Positions 8,026 to 17,591 of a DNA stretch of 64,000 nucleotides are shown in pieces. The stretch lies in the NCBI RefSeq assembly GCF_015351595.1, contig NZ_JADKPT010000004.1, positions 62,001-126,000 on the forward strand, in the 5' to 3' direction. The stretch comes from Flavobacterium sp. LC2016-12 (lineage in GTDB: Bacteria > Bacteroidota > Bacteroidia > Flavobacteriales > Flavobacteriaceae). The notes below the pieces were generated by a model. That model saw only the letters and a program-made list of their open reading frames with translations, ran no database searches and was not told where the DNA came from. Made by a program: the position numbers and the translations under genes. Position 1 is the first letter of the stretch. Each line of letters starts with the position of its first letter.

Positions 8026-10227
8026 ATGTTTTATTCTTTAAAAATACTAAAACTGACTTTTCTATTCTGTTGTATTAGTTTTCAAATCTCGGCACAAAAA
8101 ATCAATTCAAAAGAAGTTGACCGGTTAGAGAAACTAGCGCAACAAGTTACAATTATTCGAGATAATTGGGGCATTCCTCATATTTACGGAAAAACAGATG
8201 CTGATGCTGTTTTTGGTTTGCTTTATGCACAATGCGAAGATGATTTCAAAAGAATTGAACTGAACTATATTGAAAAACTGGGACGTCTTTCAGAGATAAA
8301 AGGCCAATCTGTTTTATACAATGATTTAGAAATTAAACTTTTAATTGATGTTAACGAAGCCAAAGCAGACTATAAAAAAGCACCTTCATGGCTTAAAAAA
8401 CTACTGAACAGTTATGCAGATGCCATCAACTTTTATCTTTATAAACATCCGGAAGTAAAACCGGCACTTTTAACGCATTTTGAACCGTGGTTTCCCTTGC
8501 TTTGGACAGATGGAAGTATTGGCGCTATCAGCACTGCAGATCTTTCTATAGGCGAATTGAAAACTTTTTATTCTGGAAATAATGATAAAGTAGCTTATGT
8601 AGAAAGAGAGAAATACGTTCAGACGGGCTCAAATGGTTTTGCTTTTGCTCCTTCAAAAACGATTGACGGAAATGCAATTTTATACATTAATCCGCACACT
8701 ACTTTTTACTTCAGACCAGAAGTTCAGGTTACTAGTGAAGAAGGTCTAAACGTTTACGGGGCAGTAACCTGGGGCCAATTCTTTATTTATCAGGGATTCA
8801 ATGAAAATTGTGGTTGGATGCATACTTCATCAAACGTAGATGTTGCAGATATGTATGCCGAAAAAATCACTTATAAAGACGGAAAACTATTTTACGAATT
8901 CGATAAAAAACTTTTGCCCGTAATCGAAAAAGAAATCACCATAAATTATACGGAAAACGGAAAATTAATTCCGAAGAAATTCAAAACCTATTCCACCAAT
9001 AATGGTCCAATTATGGCTAAACGTGACGGGAAATGGGTCAGTTTAAAATCGAATAATCGTTCAATGACCAGTTTGATTCAGAGTTGGGTTCGAACAAAAT
9101 CCAAAAACTTTGACGATTACAAAAAAGCAATGGATTTAAAAGCTAATACCTCCAACAATACGGTTTATGCCGATAATAAAGGAAATATTGCGTATTGGCA
9201 CGGTAATTTTATTCCGATAAGAGATAAAAACCTGAATTGGTCAAAAATTATTGATGGTTCCATTTCATCCACACAATGGAAAGGTTTACACGAAGTGGAT
9301 GAAACAGTTCATTTATATAATCCTGCAAACGGCTGGCTTCAGAATTGTAATTCTACTCCTTACTCTGTTGCTGGAGAAAATAGTCCAAAAAGAGAAAATT
9401 ATTTACCATACATGGCTCCGGACGGGGAAAATTTCAGGGGAATAAATGCTGTTCAAATTTTCAGCAAAGGCGATAAATATACTTTAGACAAAGTAATTGC
9501 TGACGGTTACGATTCTAAATTATCCATTTTTGAAATTTTGATTCCGAGTCTGGTGAATGTTTTCGAAAAAAACATAAAACCTGAATATCCCGACTATAAT
9601 GAATTATCAGAAGCGGTTACAATTTTGAAAAACTGGGATTATTATGCTAAAGAAAATTCAGTGGCAACGACATTAGCAGTTGAATGGGGCTATAAATTAG
9701 ATCCTATTATTCTAAAAGCTTATACTAATGCAGGTGAATTAGATCAGGTGGATAACACAAAAAAATTCGCTGTAACCGCAGGAGTTGATCAACTAATTCC
9801 ACAATTGCAAACCGTACTGAAAGAATTAAAATCGAAATGGGGGACCTGGCAAGTAGCCTGGGGAGAAATTAATCGTTTTCAGCGTTCAAGCGGTGCTATA
9901 GATTTGAAATATGATGATTCGAAACCTAGTTTGCCAATTGGTTTTGGCCCAGGTTCATGGGGAAGTTTACCTTCTTTTAAAAGCAGTTACCAAAACGGTT
10001 CTAAAAAACGTTACGGTTACAACGGAAACAGTTTTATTTGTGCCGTTGAATTTGGTCCAAAAATAAAAGCAAAATCATTATTAGCCGGAGGAAACAGTGG
10101 TGATGAAAACTCAAAGCACTTTACCGATCAGGCTGAAATGTATCGCAAAGGACAATTTAAAGATGTTTTATTCTATAAAGAAGACGTTATAAAAAATGCT
10201 GAAAAAACATATCATCCGGGCGAATAA
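8026..10227 (+). CDS. Secreted penicillin-acylase-family Ntn hydrolase
   Basis: The 733-residue precursor has a signal peptide (cleavage near ISAQ, residue 23) and belongs to the penicillin amidase family (PF01804), whose members cleave amide bonds of beta-lactams, acyl-homoserine lactones or lipopeptides in the periplasm. The expected autocatalytic nucleophile is Ser202 in QTGSNGFAF, which would become the N-terminus of the beta chain. Other family blocks are IIRDNWGIPHIYGKTDADA near the N-terminus, WMHTSSNVDVADMY, and GSWGSLPSF plus LLAGGNSGDENSKHF at the C-terminus. Substrate cannot be assigned; the aculeacin/AHL acylase branch is the closest guess. It starts 3 bases after the Lrp-family gene. 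Confidence 0.88.
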   Translation: MFYSLKILKLTFLFCCISFQISAQKINSKEVDRLEKLAQQVTIIRDNWGIPHIYGKTDADAVFGLLYAQCEDDFKRIELNYIEKLGRLSEIKGQSVLYNDLEIKLLIDVNEAKADYKKAPSWLKKLLNSYADAINFYLYKHPEVKPALLTHFEPWFPLLWTDGSIGAISTADLSIGELKTFYSGNNDKVAYVEREKYVQTGSNGFAFAPSKTIDGNAILYINPHTTFYFRPEVQVTSEEGLNVYGAVTWGQFFIYQGFNENCGWMHTSSNVDVADMYAEKITYKDGKLFYEFDKKLLPVIEKEITINYTENGKLIPKKFKTYSTNNGPIMAKRDGKWVSLKSNNRSMTSLIQSWVRTKSKNFDDYKKAMDLKANTSNNTVYADNKGNIAYWHGNFIPIRDKNLNWSKIIDGSISSTQWKGLHEVDETVHLYNPANGWLQNCNSTPYSVAGENSPKRENYLPYMAPDGENFRGINAVQIFSKGDKYTLDKVIADGYDSKLSIFEILIPSLVNVFEKNIKPEYPDYNELSEAVTILKNWDYYAKENSVATTLAVEWGYKLDPIILKAYTNAGELDQVDNTKKFAVTAGVDQLIPQLQTVLKELKSKWGTWQVAWGEINRFQRSSGAIDLKYDDSKPSLPIGFGPGSWGSLPSFKSSYQNGSKKRYGYNGNSFICAVEFGPKIKAKSLLAGGNSGDENSKHFTDQAEMYRKGQFKDVLFYKEDVIKNAEKTYHPGE

Positions 10228-10253
10228 TTTCAATCTTAGATGATACCATTTAT

Positions 10254-10287
10254 AAACCTCGTAAGAAATAGCTTTCGAGGTTTTTTT
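10254..10287 (+). terminator. Terminator after the acylase gene
   Basis: AAACCTCG (10254-10261) pairs perfectly with CGAGGTTT (10276-10283), with a 14-base loop and a run of seven T residues from 10281. It lies 27 bases after the acylase stop. Confidence 0.75.
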
Positions 10288-10328
10288 CTAACATATTATT
10301 TCTGATATTTGTTTAAAATTGTAAAACG

Positions 10329-11102
10329 ATGAAAAATTCAGCCCTAATTATTTTTGCTAGTATACTGTTTTCTAACACTATAATTGCACAATTAAAACCC
10401 GTACAATATGCTGACGGTGATCAGAAATTAAATGGTTTAGCCATAAAATCTGCTAAAAAAAGCAGTAATAATCCAGGAATTTTACTTTTACCGGCGTGGC
10501 TCGGAATTGATACTGCTTCAAAAGGTATTGCAGAGAATCTGTCAAAACTAGGCTATCATGTTTTTATCGCTGATATTTATGGTGAAGGAAATTATCCCAA
10601 AAACACTACAGAAGCAGGAAAACAAGCTGGTTTCTATAAAACAAATTACGAAGCTTATCAAAAAAGAATCAATCTTGGTTTACAGGAATTAATCAAATCG
10701 GGAGCAAATGCAGATAATATTGTCGTTATTGGATATTGTTTTGGAGGGACTGGAGTTTTAGAAGCTGCACGTGGTCATTTGAATGTAAAAGGAGTAGCTT
10801 CATTTCACGGAGGTTTAGGCAAAGATGCTGCGCGACCTGCAACACCAATTACTGCTAAAGTGCTAGTTTGTCACGGTGCTGATGATCCTTTTGTTTCTAA
10901 AGAAGAAGTTACCGCTTTTCAACAGGAAATGCGCGATTCAAAAGCCGATTGGCAAATGATTTATTATTCAGATTCTGTCCATTCTTTCACTAATCCTGAA
11001 GCAGGAAATGACAATTCTAAAGGAGCTGCCTACAATGCTGTAGCTGCTAAGCGATCATTTGAACATTTGCAATTGTTTCTTGATGAAGTGTTAAAAAAAT
11101 AA
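10329..11102 (+). CDS. Secreted dienelactone-hydrolase-family protein
   Basis: The 257-residue alpha/beta hydrolase has an N-terminal signal peptide (cleavage near IIAQ, residue 20) and should be exported. The family triad is visible: nucleophile Cys137 in GYCFGGTG, Asp in HGADDPFV and His in SVHSFTNP. Dienelactone hydrolases open the lactone ring in chlorocatechol breakdown, but most members, especially exported Bacteroidota ones, have no known substrate. The gene stands alone between a terminator and a DUF3667 gene. Confidence 0.87.
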   Translation: MKNSALIIFASILFSNTIIAQLKPVQYADGDQKLNGLAIKSAKKSSNNPGILLLPAWLGIDTASKGIAENLSKLGYHVFIADIYGEGNYPKNTTEAGKQAGFYKTNYEAYQKRINLGLQELIKSGANADNIVVIGYCFGGTGVLEAARGHLNVKGVASFHGGLGKDAARPATPITAKVLVCHGADDPFVSKEEVTAFQQEMRDSKADWQMIYYSDSVHSFTNPEAGNDNSKGAAYNAVAAKRSFEHLQLFLDEVLKK

Positions 11103-11198
11103 CAACTTGCTTTAATGGCAAGCCAGCGTAAACCGGTTTAAATCCGTAACATCCGCGGGCAAAATAAACTAAAACCCAAAAACAACCAAAACTAACCA

Positions 11199-12215
11199 AT
11201 GTCACATAGTCCAATTAGAAAAGATAAAACCTGTTTGAATTGCAGGCACGTTGTCGAACAAAAGTTTTGCCCAAACTGCGGGCAGGAAAATACAGATTCA
11301 CGAAAAACTTTTCATCATTTATTTATTCATTTTTTTGAAGATTTAACGCATTATGAAAATGCATTTTGGAAAACGATCAAAAATCTTCTTTTTAAACCTT
11401 CCACTTTAACTAAGGAATATTTATCCGGAAAAAGATTATCCTATCTGGCCCCTGTTCGTCTTTATATTTTTATCAGTTTTATTACTTTCTTATTGATTGC
11501 CATGTTTCCTAATAAGGTAACTGAGAATCTTACCAAAAGTGAAAAAGAAATCACTTCAAACCTGGTAAAACAAGATAAAGATGAAAAAGTTAAAAATTCA
11601 AATGATGATAAAAACTACTTTGAATCAAAAACAATGAAACAAGTCAATAAAAATTACTTTCACTTAAAAACAATGAAAGAAATTGACTATATTCAAAAAT
11701 ATGGAAAAGAGAGCGAAAAACTTTCTGATTTTCAATATTGGGTTTATGAAAAAGCTGTACATGTTACTGAACATAATACCAAAAAGCAAATTATCGAAAA
11801 ATTCATCGAGTCTTTTATTCATAATATCCCCAAAATTCTGTTCATTATAATGCCTTTCTTTGCCTTCTTTTTATGGATTTTTCATAGCAAAAAGAAATGG
11901 TACTATTTTGATCACGGTATTTTCACCTTACATTATTTCTCCTTTTTACTTTTAATATTTCTCCTTTTATTTATTACTACCAGAGTAATTGGCTTATTTG
12001 GAGAAAACGGCCCACTTACTTTCGTTGGTAATATTATTAACTTCGTTGGAATTGTCTGGATGTCTTATTATTTTTATCCGGCACATCATCGTTTTTATGG
12101 CGAAAGCAGAATAGTTTCATTTGTTAAAAGTTTTATCTTATTTTTTATAAACTTCTTTTTTATCCTATTTTTACTCACTTTTTATGTGCTATATATATTT
12201 ATCAACTTACACTAA
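11199..12215 (+). CDS. DUF3667 membrane protein with zinc ribbon
   Basis: The 338-residue protein starts with a four-cysteine zinc ribbon (Cys12, Cys15, Cys24, Cys27 in CLNC...CPNCG), followed by the DUF3667 signature region HYENAFWKTIKNLLFKP and LSGKRLSYLAPVRLYIF. After a Lys/Asn-rich linker (about residues 110-195) there are four further hydrophobic helices, giving about five in all. The function is not known. Eight bases separate it from the following peptidase gene, so the two may be co-transcribed. Confidence 0.85.
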   Translation: MSHSPIRKDKTCLNCRHVVEQKFCPNCGQENTDSRKTFHHLFIHFFEDLTHYENAFWKTIKNLLFKPSTLTKEYLSGKRLSYLAPVRLYIFISFITFLLIAMFPNKVTENLTKSEKEITSNLVKQDKDEKVKNSNDDKNYFESKTMKQVNKNYFHLKTMKEIDYIQKYGKESEKLSDFQYWVYEKAVHVTEHNTKKQIIEKFIESFIHNIPKILFIIMPFFAFFLWIFHSKKKWYYFDHGIFTLHYFSFLLLIFLLLFITTRVIGLFGENGPLTFVGNIINFVGIVWMSYYFYPAHHRFYGESRIVSFVKSFILFFINFFFILFLLTFYVLYIFINLH

Positions 12216-12223
12216 ACTATTCA

Positions 12224-13240
12224 ATGAAAAAAATTGCAATTCTATTACTAATTGCTTCAGCATTTTCATGTAAAAATGTACAGTCTGTTGCTTCAAAAGA
12301 CAACTCAGACCCTACCAAATACATGAACAGCATTACAGCAAAAGACTTAAAAAAAATGCTTTACGTTGTAGCTTCTGACGAAATGGAAGGCCGCGAAACA
12401 GGCTCGAAAGGACAGAAAAAAGCAGGACTTTATATGATTGAGCAATACAAAAAAAATAAGATCTCTTTCCCAAAAGGTGCAACAGATTATTACCAACACA
12501 TTCCTGCAGCATTTTTGAATGCAAAACGTAATGAGAATCTACCTGATTCTGAGAATATCTGGGCCTATATTGAAGGTTCTGAAAAACCAGATGAAGTCCT
12601 TGTAATTTCAGCGCATTACGATCACGTTGGAATCAAAAATGGAGAAATCTATAACGGAGCAGATGATGATGGTTCTGGAACAGTAGCTGTTATGGAAATT
12701 GCTAAAGCATTCGCCAAAGCAAAAAAAGATGGCCACGGACCAAAACGTTCTATCTTGTTTCTACACGTAACTGGCGAAGAACACGGTTTACACGGATCTC
12801 GTTATTATTCTGAAAACCCATTGTTTCCAATTGCAAACACTATTAGTGACATCAACATTGATATGATTGGACGTCGCGACGTAGAACATGCTAAAACTAA
12901 CAACTATGTCTACGTAATTGGTGCTGACAGACTTTCGTCAGATCTTCATAATGCTGTTGTGGCTGAAAATAACAAATACACTAAATTAGATTTAGATTTT
13001 AAATTTAACGACCCTAAAGATCCAAATCATTTTTACGAGCGTTCTGACCATTATAACTTTGCTAAATTTGGTATTCCTGCTGTTTTCTTCTTTAATGGAG
13101 TGCACGAAGATTACCATGGTAAAGGCGACGAACCAGAAAAAATCGAATACGACGCTTTAACAAAAAGAACACAATTGGCATTTGTTGTAGCATGGGATTT
13201 AGCGAATAGAGAGAATAGACCGGTAGTTGATAAAAAATAG
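12224..13240 (+). CDS. M28-family zinc aminopeptidase, lipoprotein
   Basis: The 338-residue product begins with a lipoprotein signal (lipobox ending at Cys16, AFSCKN), so it should be anchored on the outside of a membrane. The two-zinc M28 site is complete: His131 (SAHYDHVG), bridging Asp147 (GADDDGSG), catalytic Glu185 and ligand Glu186 (TGEEHGLHGS), Asp213 (NIDMIGR) and a C-terminal His (VHEDYHGKGD). These enzymes release N-terminal amino acids from peptides. It follows the DUF3667 gene closely and ends in a strong bidirectional terminator shared with rho. Confidence 0.93.
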   Translation: MKKIAILLLIASAFSCKNVQSVASKDNSDPTKYMNSITAKDLKKMLYVVASDEMEGRETGSKGQKKAGLYMIEQYKKNKISFPKGATDYYQHIPAAFLNAKRNENLPDSENIWAYIEGSEKPDEVLVISAHYDHVGIKNGEIYNGADDDGSGTVAVMEIAKAFAKAKKDGHGPKRSILFLHVTGEEHGLHGSRYYSENPLFPIANTISDINIDMIGRRDVEHAKTNNYVYVIGADRLSSDLHNAVVAENNKYTKLDLDFKFNDPKDPNHFYERSDHYNFAKFGIPAVFFFNGVHEDYHGKGDEPEKIEYDALTKRTQLAFVVAWDLANRENRPVVDKK

Positions 13241-13254
13241 GTTCTTGTTTAGGG

Positions 13255-13287
13255 ACAAAGCTTCAAAGTTGCAAAGGCTCAGAGGTC
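13255..13287. repeat. Octamer-period repeat tract
   Basis: A degenerate run of the unit CAAAGGTN (here CAAAGCTT CAAAGTTG CAAAGGCT CAGAGGTC) just after the M28 peptidase gene. Similar tracts occur elsewhere in the window near 13402, 18100, 20398, 20513 and 49976. Confidence 0.6.
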
Positions 13288-13337
13288 TTTTTTAAAGTTT
13301 ATTAAATTCTAAGCAACTAAATTTTTAAAGTAAAAGC

Positions 13338-13377
13338 AAAAAAAGGGATGAGTTTTAAAAACTCATCCCTTTTTTTT
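13338..13377. terminator. Bidirectional terminator between M28 peptidase and rho
   Basis: A long stem built from AAAAAAAGGGATGAGTTTT and its complement (13338-13356 with 13358-13376) is flanked by A and T runs on both sides, so it can end transcription from both converging genes. Confidence 0.85.
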
Positions 13378-13401
13378 ATATTCTAGATTCCTAAAAGAAA
13401 A

Positions 13402-13430
13402 ACCTTTGCACCTTTGAACCTTTGCACCTT
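13402..13430. repeat. Octamer-period repeat tract
   Basis: ACCTTTGC ACCTTTGA ACCTTTGC ACCTTTT: the reverse complement of the CAAAGGTN unit, ending 3 bases before the rho stop codon. Confidence 0.7.
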
Positions 13431-13432
13431 TT

Positions 13433-15256
13433 CTAGTCATTCATAGAAATCAAAAACTCCTCGTTATTTCTGGTTTTCTTGAAACGGTCGTTTACAAAAT
13501 CCATAGATTCTACAGGATTCATATCTGACAGATATTTACGCATAATCCACATTCTTTGTAATGTTTTCTCATCTAATAACAAATCGTCACGACGTGTACT
13601 TGAAGACGTAAGATCGATTGCAGGGAAAATACGTTTGTTGGCGATTTTACGATCCAACTGAAGTTCCATGTTACCGGTTCCTTTAAATTCTTCAAAGATA
13701 ACCTCATCCATTTTAGAACCAGTTTCAGTCAATGCTGTTGCAATGATACTCAATGATCCACCGTTTTCAACATTTCTAGCTGCTCCAAAGAAACGTTTTG
13801 GTTTTTGTAATGCATTAGCATCAACACCTCCACTTAATACTTTTCCAGAAGCTGGCTGCACTGTATTATATGCTCTTGCTAAACGGGTAATTGAATCTAA
13901 TAAGATTACAACATCATGTCCGCATTCTACTAAACGTTTTGCCTTTTCTAAAACAATATTTGCAATTTTTACGTGTTCTTGTGGTTCTCTGTCAAAAGTA
14001 GAAGCAATAACTTCTCCACGAACACTTCTTTGCATATCTGTAACCTCCTCAGGACGCTCATCAATCAAAAGAACGATCAAATAAACTTCAGGATGGTTGG
14101 CTGCAATCGCATTAGCAATGTCTTTTAACAACATTGTTTTACCGGTTTTCGGTTGTGCGACTATCATACCACGTTGTCCTTTTCCTATTGGAGAAAATAA
14201 ATCAATAATTCGGGTTGAAATAGAACTTCCTTTTTCTGCTAATTTAAATTTTTCAGAAGGAAAGACCGGAGTCAGGTGTTCAAAAGAAACTCTATCGCGA
14301 ACTACCTGCGGATCGTGACCATTAATTTTTAATACACGAACTAAAGGAAAAAACTTCTCGCCTTCTTTTGGAGGACGAACCACTCCTTTTACAGTATCTC
14401 CGGTTTTAAGACCAAATAACCTGATTTGTGAAGTTGATAAATAAATATCATCAGGAGAAGCTAAGTAATTATAATCTGATGAACGTAAGAAACCGTATCC
14501 GTCAGGCATCATTTCAAGAACACCTTCACTTTCGATAATTCCATCAAATTCAAAATCTGAATCTCTGAAATTATTCTTTTTATTTTTATGATTTGGATTT
14601 TGGTTTCCGTTATTCCCGTTACCATTTCCATTTTGGTTTGGATTCTGGTTAGGGTTTTGGTTCGGATTTTGATTTTTATTCTGATTTGGATTTATTTTTT
14701 TTACCGGAGCATTCCCTTCAACTTTTTCGACAACCGGAGCCGGAGCTACAGTTTCTACTTCAGTTTCAGTTGCTTGCTCAGAAGCAACTTCTTTTTCCTT
14801 TTGTAAAGCAACCTTTTTCTCGTAAGCAGATTTATTAAATTTTACGATTTTCGGTCCTTTTTTCTCTACCGGTGCTGGCTCTGCAGCTTCCTGAATCTTT
14901 GAAGCCGGCTGAATTTTCACACTTGGTTTTGAAATTTTAGGTGTTACCACTTTTTCTGGTGCCTCTTCTATCTTCTCAGCTGTTTCCTCTACCTTATCAA
15001 ACTCTAAAACAGGAGCATTTTTATTAGGTACTACTTTTTTAGTCGGAACAATTCTTGCTCTCTTAGGTTTATCATCTGCTATTTCTGCCTGAGGCGCAAC
15101 ATTGACATGCGGCTTTTCAGCCGTTTCCTGATGTGCTAAAATCTGACTGATTAAAGTCTCTTTTTTAACGCCATTAAACTTTATAGTTTTAGCTAACTTA
15201 GCTATTTCTTGAAGCTCAGAAAGCTTCATTTCTTTTAATGCAGAAATATCAAACAT
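13433..15256 (-). CDS. rho: Transcription termination factor Rho with disordered insertion
   Basis: The 607-residue protein is much longer than E. coli Rho (419). Residues 1-43 form the Rho_N/SAP-like helices. Residues ~45-232 are a low-complexity insertion, first rich in Lys, Glu, Ala and Pro, then an Asn/Gln/Pro tract at 189-229. The RNA-binding cold-shock-like domain follows ([16 protein letters not shown], ~235-315), then the hexameric ATPase with Walker A AQPKTGKT (367-374), Walker [17 protein letters not shown] and the C-terminal loop region. It terminates transcription by translocating along nascent RNA. Insertions of this type are known in Bacteroidota Rho. Confidence 0.97.
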   Translation of the reverse strand: MFDISALKEMKLSELQEIAKLAKTIKFNGVKKETLISQILAHQETAEKPHVNVAPQAEIADDKPKRARIVPTKKVVPNKNAPVLEFDKVEETAEKIEEAPEKVVTPKISKPSVKIQPASKIQEAAEPAPVEKKGPKIVKFNKSAYEKKVALQKEKEVASEQATETEVETVAPAPVVEKVEGNAPVKKINPNQNKNQNPNQNPNQNPNQNGNGNGNNGNQNPNHKNKKNNFRDSDFEFDGIIESEGVLEMMPDGYGFLRSSDYNYLASPDDIYLSTSQIRLFGLKTGDTVKGVVRPPKEGEKFFPLVRVLKINGHDPQVVRDRVSFEHLTPVFPSEKFKLAEKGSSISTRIIDLFSPIGKGQRGMIVAQPKTGKTMLLKDIANAIAANHPEVYLIVLLIDERPEEVTDMQRSVRGEVIASTFDREPQEHVKIANIVLEKAKRLVECGHDVVILLDSITRLARAYNTVQPASGKVLSGGVDANALQKPKRFFGAARNVENGGSLSIIATALTETGSKMDEVIFEEFKGTGNMELQLDRKIANKRIFPAIDLTSSSTRRDDLLLDEKTLQRMWIMRKYLSDMNPVESMDFVNDRFKKTRNNEEFLISMND

Positions 15257-15414
15257 GAATATTCTATGAATTTAATTATTTTAAAGGAAATACTGTAAAA
15301 AGAATAGGTAGATAATTGTTTTCAATTGACCGCAGTATGAAGTGCTTACGGTATTATGATGCAATAATACGAATAAAATTTAATCATACAATAGTATTTT
15401 AAAAAAAGAAAATA

Positions 15415-15422
15415 TATTTTTG
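15415..15422 (+). promoter_or_regulatory. -7 element before the DUF4293 gene
   Basis: TATTTTTG matches the Bacteroidota TAnnTTTG consensus and lies 17 bases before the ATG. I see only a T-rich stretch, not a clear TTG, at the -33 distance. Confidence 0.45.
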
Positions 15423-15439
15423 TAAAACAATTTTAGACC

Positions 15440-15856
15440 ATGATACAAAGAATTCAAACTGTTTATTTACTTCTTACCTTTGTTGTAACAGGGGTTTTAA
15501 TGTTTTTTATTCCGCTTTGGACATTAAACACTGGAAAAGCATTCTATTTTATGCAGGACCAGTTTTACACCATTCTATTAGGTCTGAGTACAATGCTTAC
15601 TATTGTTAGTATTATTTCATTCAAAAAAAGACAAAATCAGTTTGTAATGAACAGACTGAACATAATATTAAATTTAATTTTATTAGGATTATTTGTATAT
15701 CGCTCTCTAAATTTATCTGGAGAGGCAGCTAACGCTGTTTCAGAGAAAGGTATTGGGATGTTTCTACCGATTGTTGCTATCGTATTATTAGTTTTAGCTA
15801 ATAAGGCCATCAAGAAGGATGAAGATCTCGTAAAATCTGTAGACCGTTTGAGGTAA
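15440..15856 (+). CDS. DUF4293 membrane protein
   Basis: The 138-residue protein starts MIQRIQTVYLLLTFVVTG, the conserved opening of the DUF4293 family found in Bacteroidota, and has four hydrophobic helices (about residues 5-27, 40-58, 72-88 and 108-124). Its function is unknown. It is divergent from rho, as members of this family often are, and is followed by its own terminator. Confidence 0.87.
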   Translation: MIQRIQTVYLLLTFVVTGVLMFFIPLWTLNTGKAFYFMQDQFYTILLGLSTMLTIVSIISFKKRQNQFVMNRLNIILNLILLGLFVYRSLNLSGEAANAVSEKGIGMFLPIVAIVLLVLANKAIKKDEDLVKSVDRLR

Positions 15857-15887
15857 ACCTATAAACTTAATTTTTTTGTGCGAAGAG

Positions 15888-15914
15888 AACCCGAATTTAT
15901 ATTCGGGTTTTTTT
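15888..15914 (+). terminator. Terminator after the DUF4293 gene
   Basis: AACCCGAAT (15888-15896) pairs with ATTCGGGTT (15101 places on: 15901-15909) around a TTAT loop and runs into TTTTTT. Confidence 0.85.
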
Positions 15915-15952
15915 GTGCCTTAAAATGATATACTGCGACTTTCTTAAGGTAA

Positions 15953-15981
15953 TTTGATAAGATATCTTCTTTCTAATTTTG
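15953..15981 (+). promoter_or_regulatory. Promoter of the response-regulator/kinase operon
   Basis: TTTG at 15953-15956 and TAATTTTG at 15974-15981 are separated by 17 bases, an excellent match to the Bacteroidota -33/-7 consensus. The ATG at 16002 is 20 bases downstream. This shows that the possible upstream start at 15954 is inside the promoter and is not used. Confidence 0.75.
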
Positions 15982-16001
15982 CATTTTCATTTCCAAAAAC
16001 A

Positions 16002-16667
16002 ATGATAACTAAGAAAATAAGAATACATCTTGCCGATGATCATCAGGTTCTGATTGATGGTCTTACCAATTTATTACAAACCGTTCCTGATTTTGAAGTC
16101 GTCGGAAATTCATTAAATGGCACTACTACATACGATGATGTTCTTCAAAACAATGCTGATATTTTAGTTCTCGACATAAGTATGCCTGAAAAAGATGGTA
16201 TTAAAGTATTACAGGAATTTCATAGAAATAATAGCCCTTGCAAAGTCATTATTTTATCCAGTTATGATGATTTAAAAATCATTAAAGAAGTGATGAAATT
16301 TGGCGCAAAAGGTTATCTAACCAAAAAATGCGCTGGCGAAAATATCATCGAAGCTATAGAAACAGTTTACCAGGGACAGGAATATTTTTCGAATTCAGTC
16401 AGAGAGCAAATCTTCAATATTTTCACCCGCAATAATCCCAAATTAAATAAAAATATTTACATCGAAAATCCGATTTTAACTCCTCGTGAAATTGAGATTG
16501 TTGCACTAATTTCATTGGAATATAGCAGTAAAGAAATTAGTGAACAGCTTTTCATTAGCATCAATACAGTTGAGACCCATCGGAAAAATATTATGCGAAA
16601 ATTGCAGACTAAAAACACTATTGGCCTGGTTAAATACGCTTTGAAAAACAATTTAATTAATCCTTAG
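16002..16667 (+). CDS. LuxR/NarL-family response regulator
   Basis: The 221-residue protein has a receiver domain (residues 5-120; acidic pocket ADDHQ, phosphoacceptor Asp58 in LVLDISMPEKDG, Lys in LTKK) and a C-terminal LuxR-type helix-turn-helix (LTPREIEIVALISLEYSSKEISEQLFISINTVE region, residues ~162-215). The start is set by the promoter immediately upstream and by the receiver opening MITKKIRIHLADDHQ. Its stop codon abuts the ATG of the sensor kinase gene, so it forms a two-component pair with it. The signal and targets are not visible. Confidence 0.92.
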   Translation: MITKKIRIHLADDHQVLIDGLTNLLQTVPDFEVVGNSLNGTTTYDDVLQNNADILVLDISMPEKDGIKVLQEFHRNNSPCKVIILSSYDDLKIIKEVMKFGAKGYLTKKCAGENIIEAIETVYQGQEYFSNSVREQIFNIFTRNNPKLNKNIYIENPILTPREIEIVALISLEYSSKEISEQLFISINTVETHRKNIMRKLQTKNTIGLVKYALKNNLINP

Positions 16668-17582
16668 ATGTTTTGTATTAGACTTTTTACAATACTTCTC
16701 TTTCTCCTTTCCTCTAATGGAAACTCAGTTTTTAATCAATATAAAGAGACTTTAAAAGAAATTCACACACCTGAAAATTCGAAAAAAAATCCTGTTCTCG
16801 CGCTTAATAAATATGAACAATTAAGAAATAAAAAAGTAGTCAGTTTATTTATCGTTTTAATCATAATCTTATTTTTTCTGTTTTATTTCTTTTATGAAAA
16901 TAATAGATTAAAACAAAAAATTAAACGAAAAGACATCAAGCAAAAAATATTGCTCAATGTTATCAATGCCGGAATTGACAGTCAGGAAATTGAGCGAAAA
17001 AAAATTGCTTCTTTTTTGCATGATAACGTTAACTCCCTTCTATCATCAGCAGGATTGCATTTGAATGTTTTCACAATCCAAAACAATATCAATTCGGAAG
17101 AAATTCAGAAAACAAAAGCAATTTTGACAGAAGTTCATGATCTTCTTCGTGACATTTCACATGATCTTGTTCCCGCTCTCTTAGTTCGTTTTGGATTAAT
17201 TTATGCTTTGGAAGATTTATGCGAAAGAAATTCTAATTCAAATATTATTTTTGAATTCTCAAGTACAATTCCAACAGAAAAAAGATATGTTGAAAAATTC
17301 GAAATGAAGATTTATTTTATTATCTCTGAGCTTTTTAGCAACATTATAAAGCACAGTGACGCAAAAAAAACTACAATTTCATTAGTAGAAAAAAACAATC
17401 AGTTAGTTATTGTAATTCATGATGATGGAAAAGGTTTTACAACTAAAAAAACAAAAGACGCAGAAGGTTTTGGGCTTAACCGAATTAGAGCAAGAATTAA
17501 AAAATTCAAAGGAAATTTTACTATAGATTCAAAACCCAAAGAAGGAACGACGATTAAAATTAAAATTCCGCTTCCTCACTAA
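16668..17582 (+). CDS. HisKA_3-type sensor histidine kinase
   Basis: The 304-residue protein has one clear transmembrane helix (residues ~57-77) after a short N-terminal region with a hydrophobic leader. The dimerisation/phosphoacceptor segment contains His118 (ERKKIASFLHDNVNSLL), typical of the NarX/LiaS type, followed by a HATPase_c domain with N-box (SELFSNIIKHSD) and G-boxes (IHDDGKGF, GFGLNRIRARI). There is almost no extracytoplasmic sensor region, so it may sense through its membrane segment or a partner. The ATG abuts the stop of the response regulator gene. Confidence 0.9.
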   Translation: MFCIRLFTILLFLLSSNGNSVFNQYKETLKEIHTPENSKKNPVLALNKYEQLRNKKVVSLFIVLIIILFFLFYFFYENNRLKQKIKRKDIKQKILLNVINAGIDSQEIERKKIASFLHDNVNSLLSSAGLHLNVFTIQNNINSEEIQKTKAILTEVHDLLRDISHDLVPALLVRFGLIYALEDLCERNSNSNIIFEFSSTIPTEKRYVEKFEMKIYFIISELFSNIIKHSDAKKTTISLVEKNNQLVIVIHDDGKGFTTKKTKDAEGFGLNRIRARIKKFKGNFTIDSKPKEGTTIKIKIPLPH

Positions 17583-17591
17583 GCAAATATC

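Noticed and set aside
14588..14806. 72-codon + strand frame antisense to rho
   Set aside because: A shadow of the Asn/Gln/Pro-rich tract in rho, giving a meaningless Ile/Leu/Val-rich translation.
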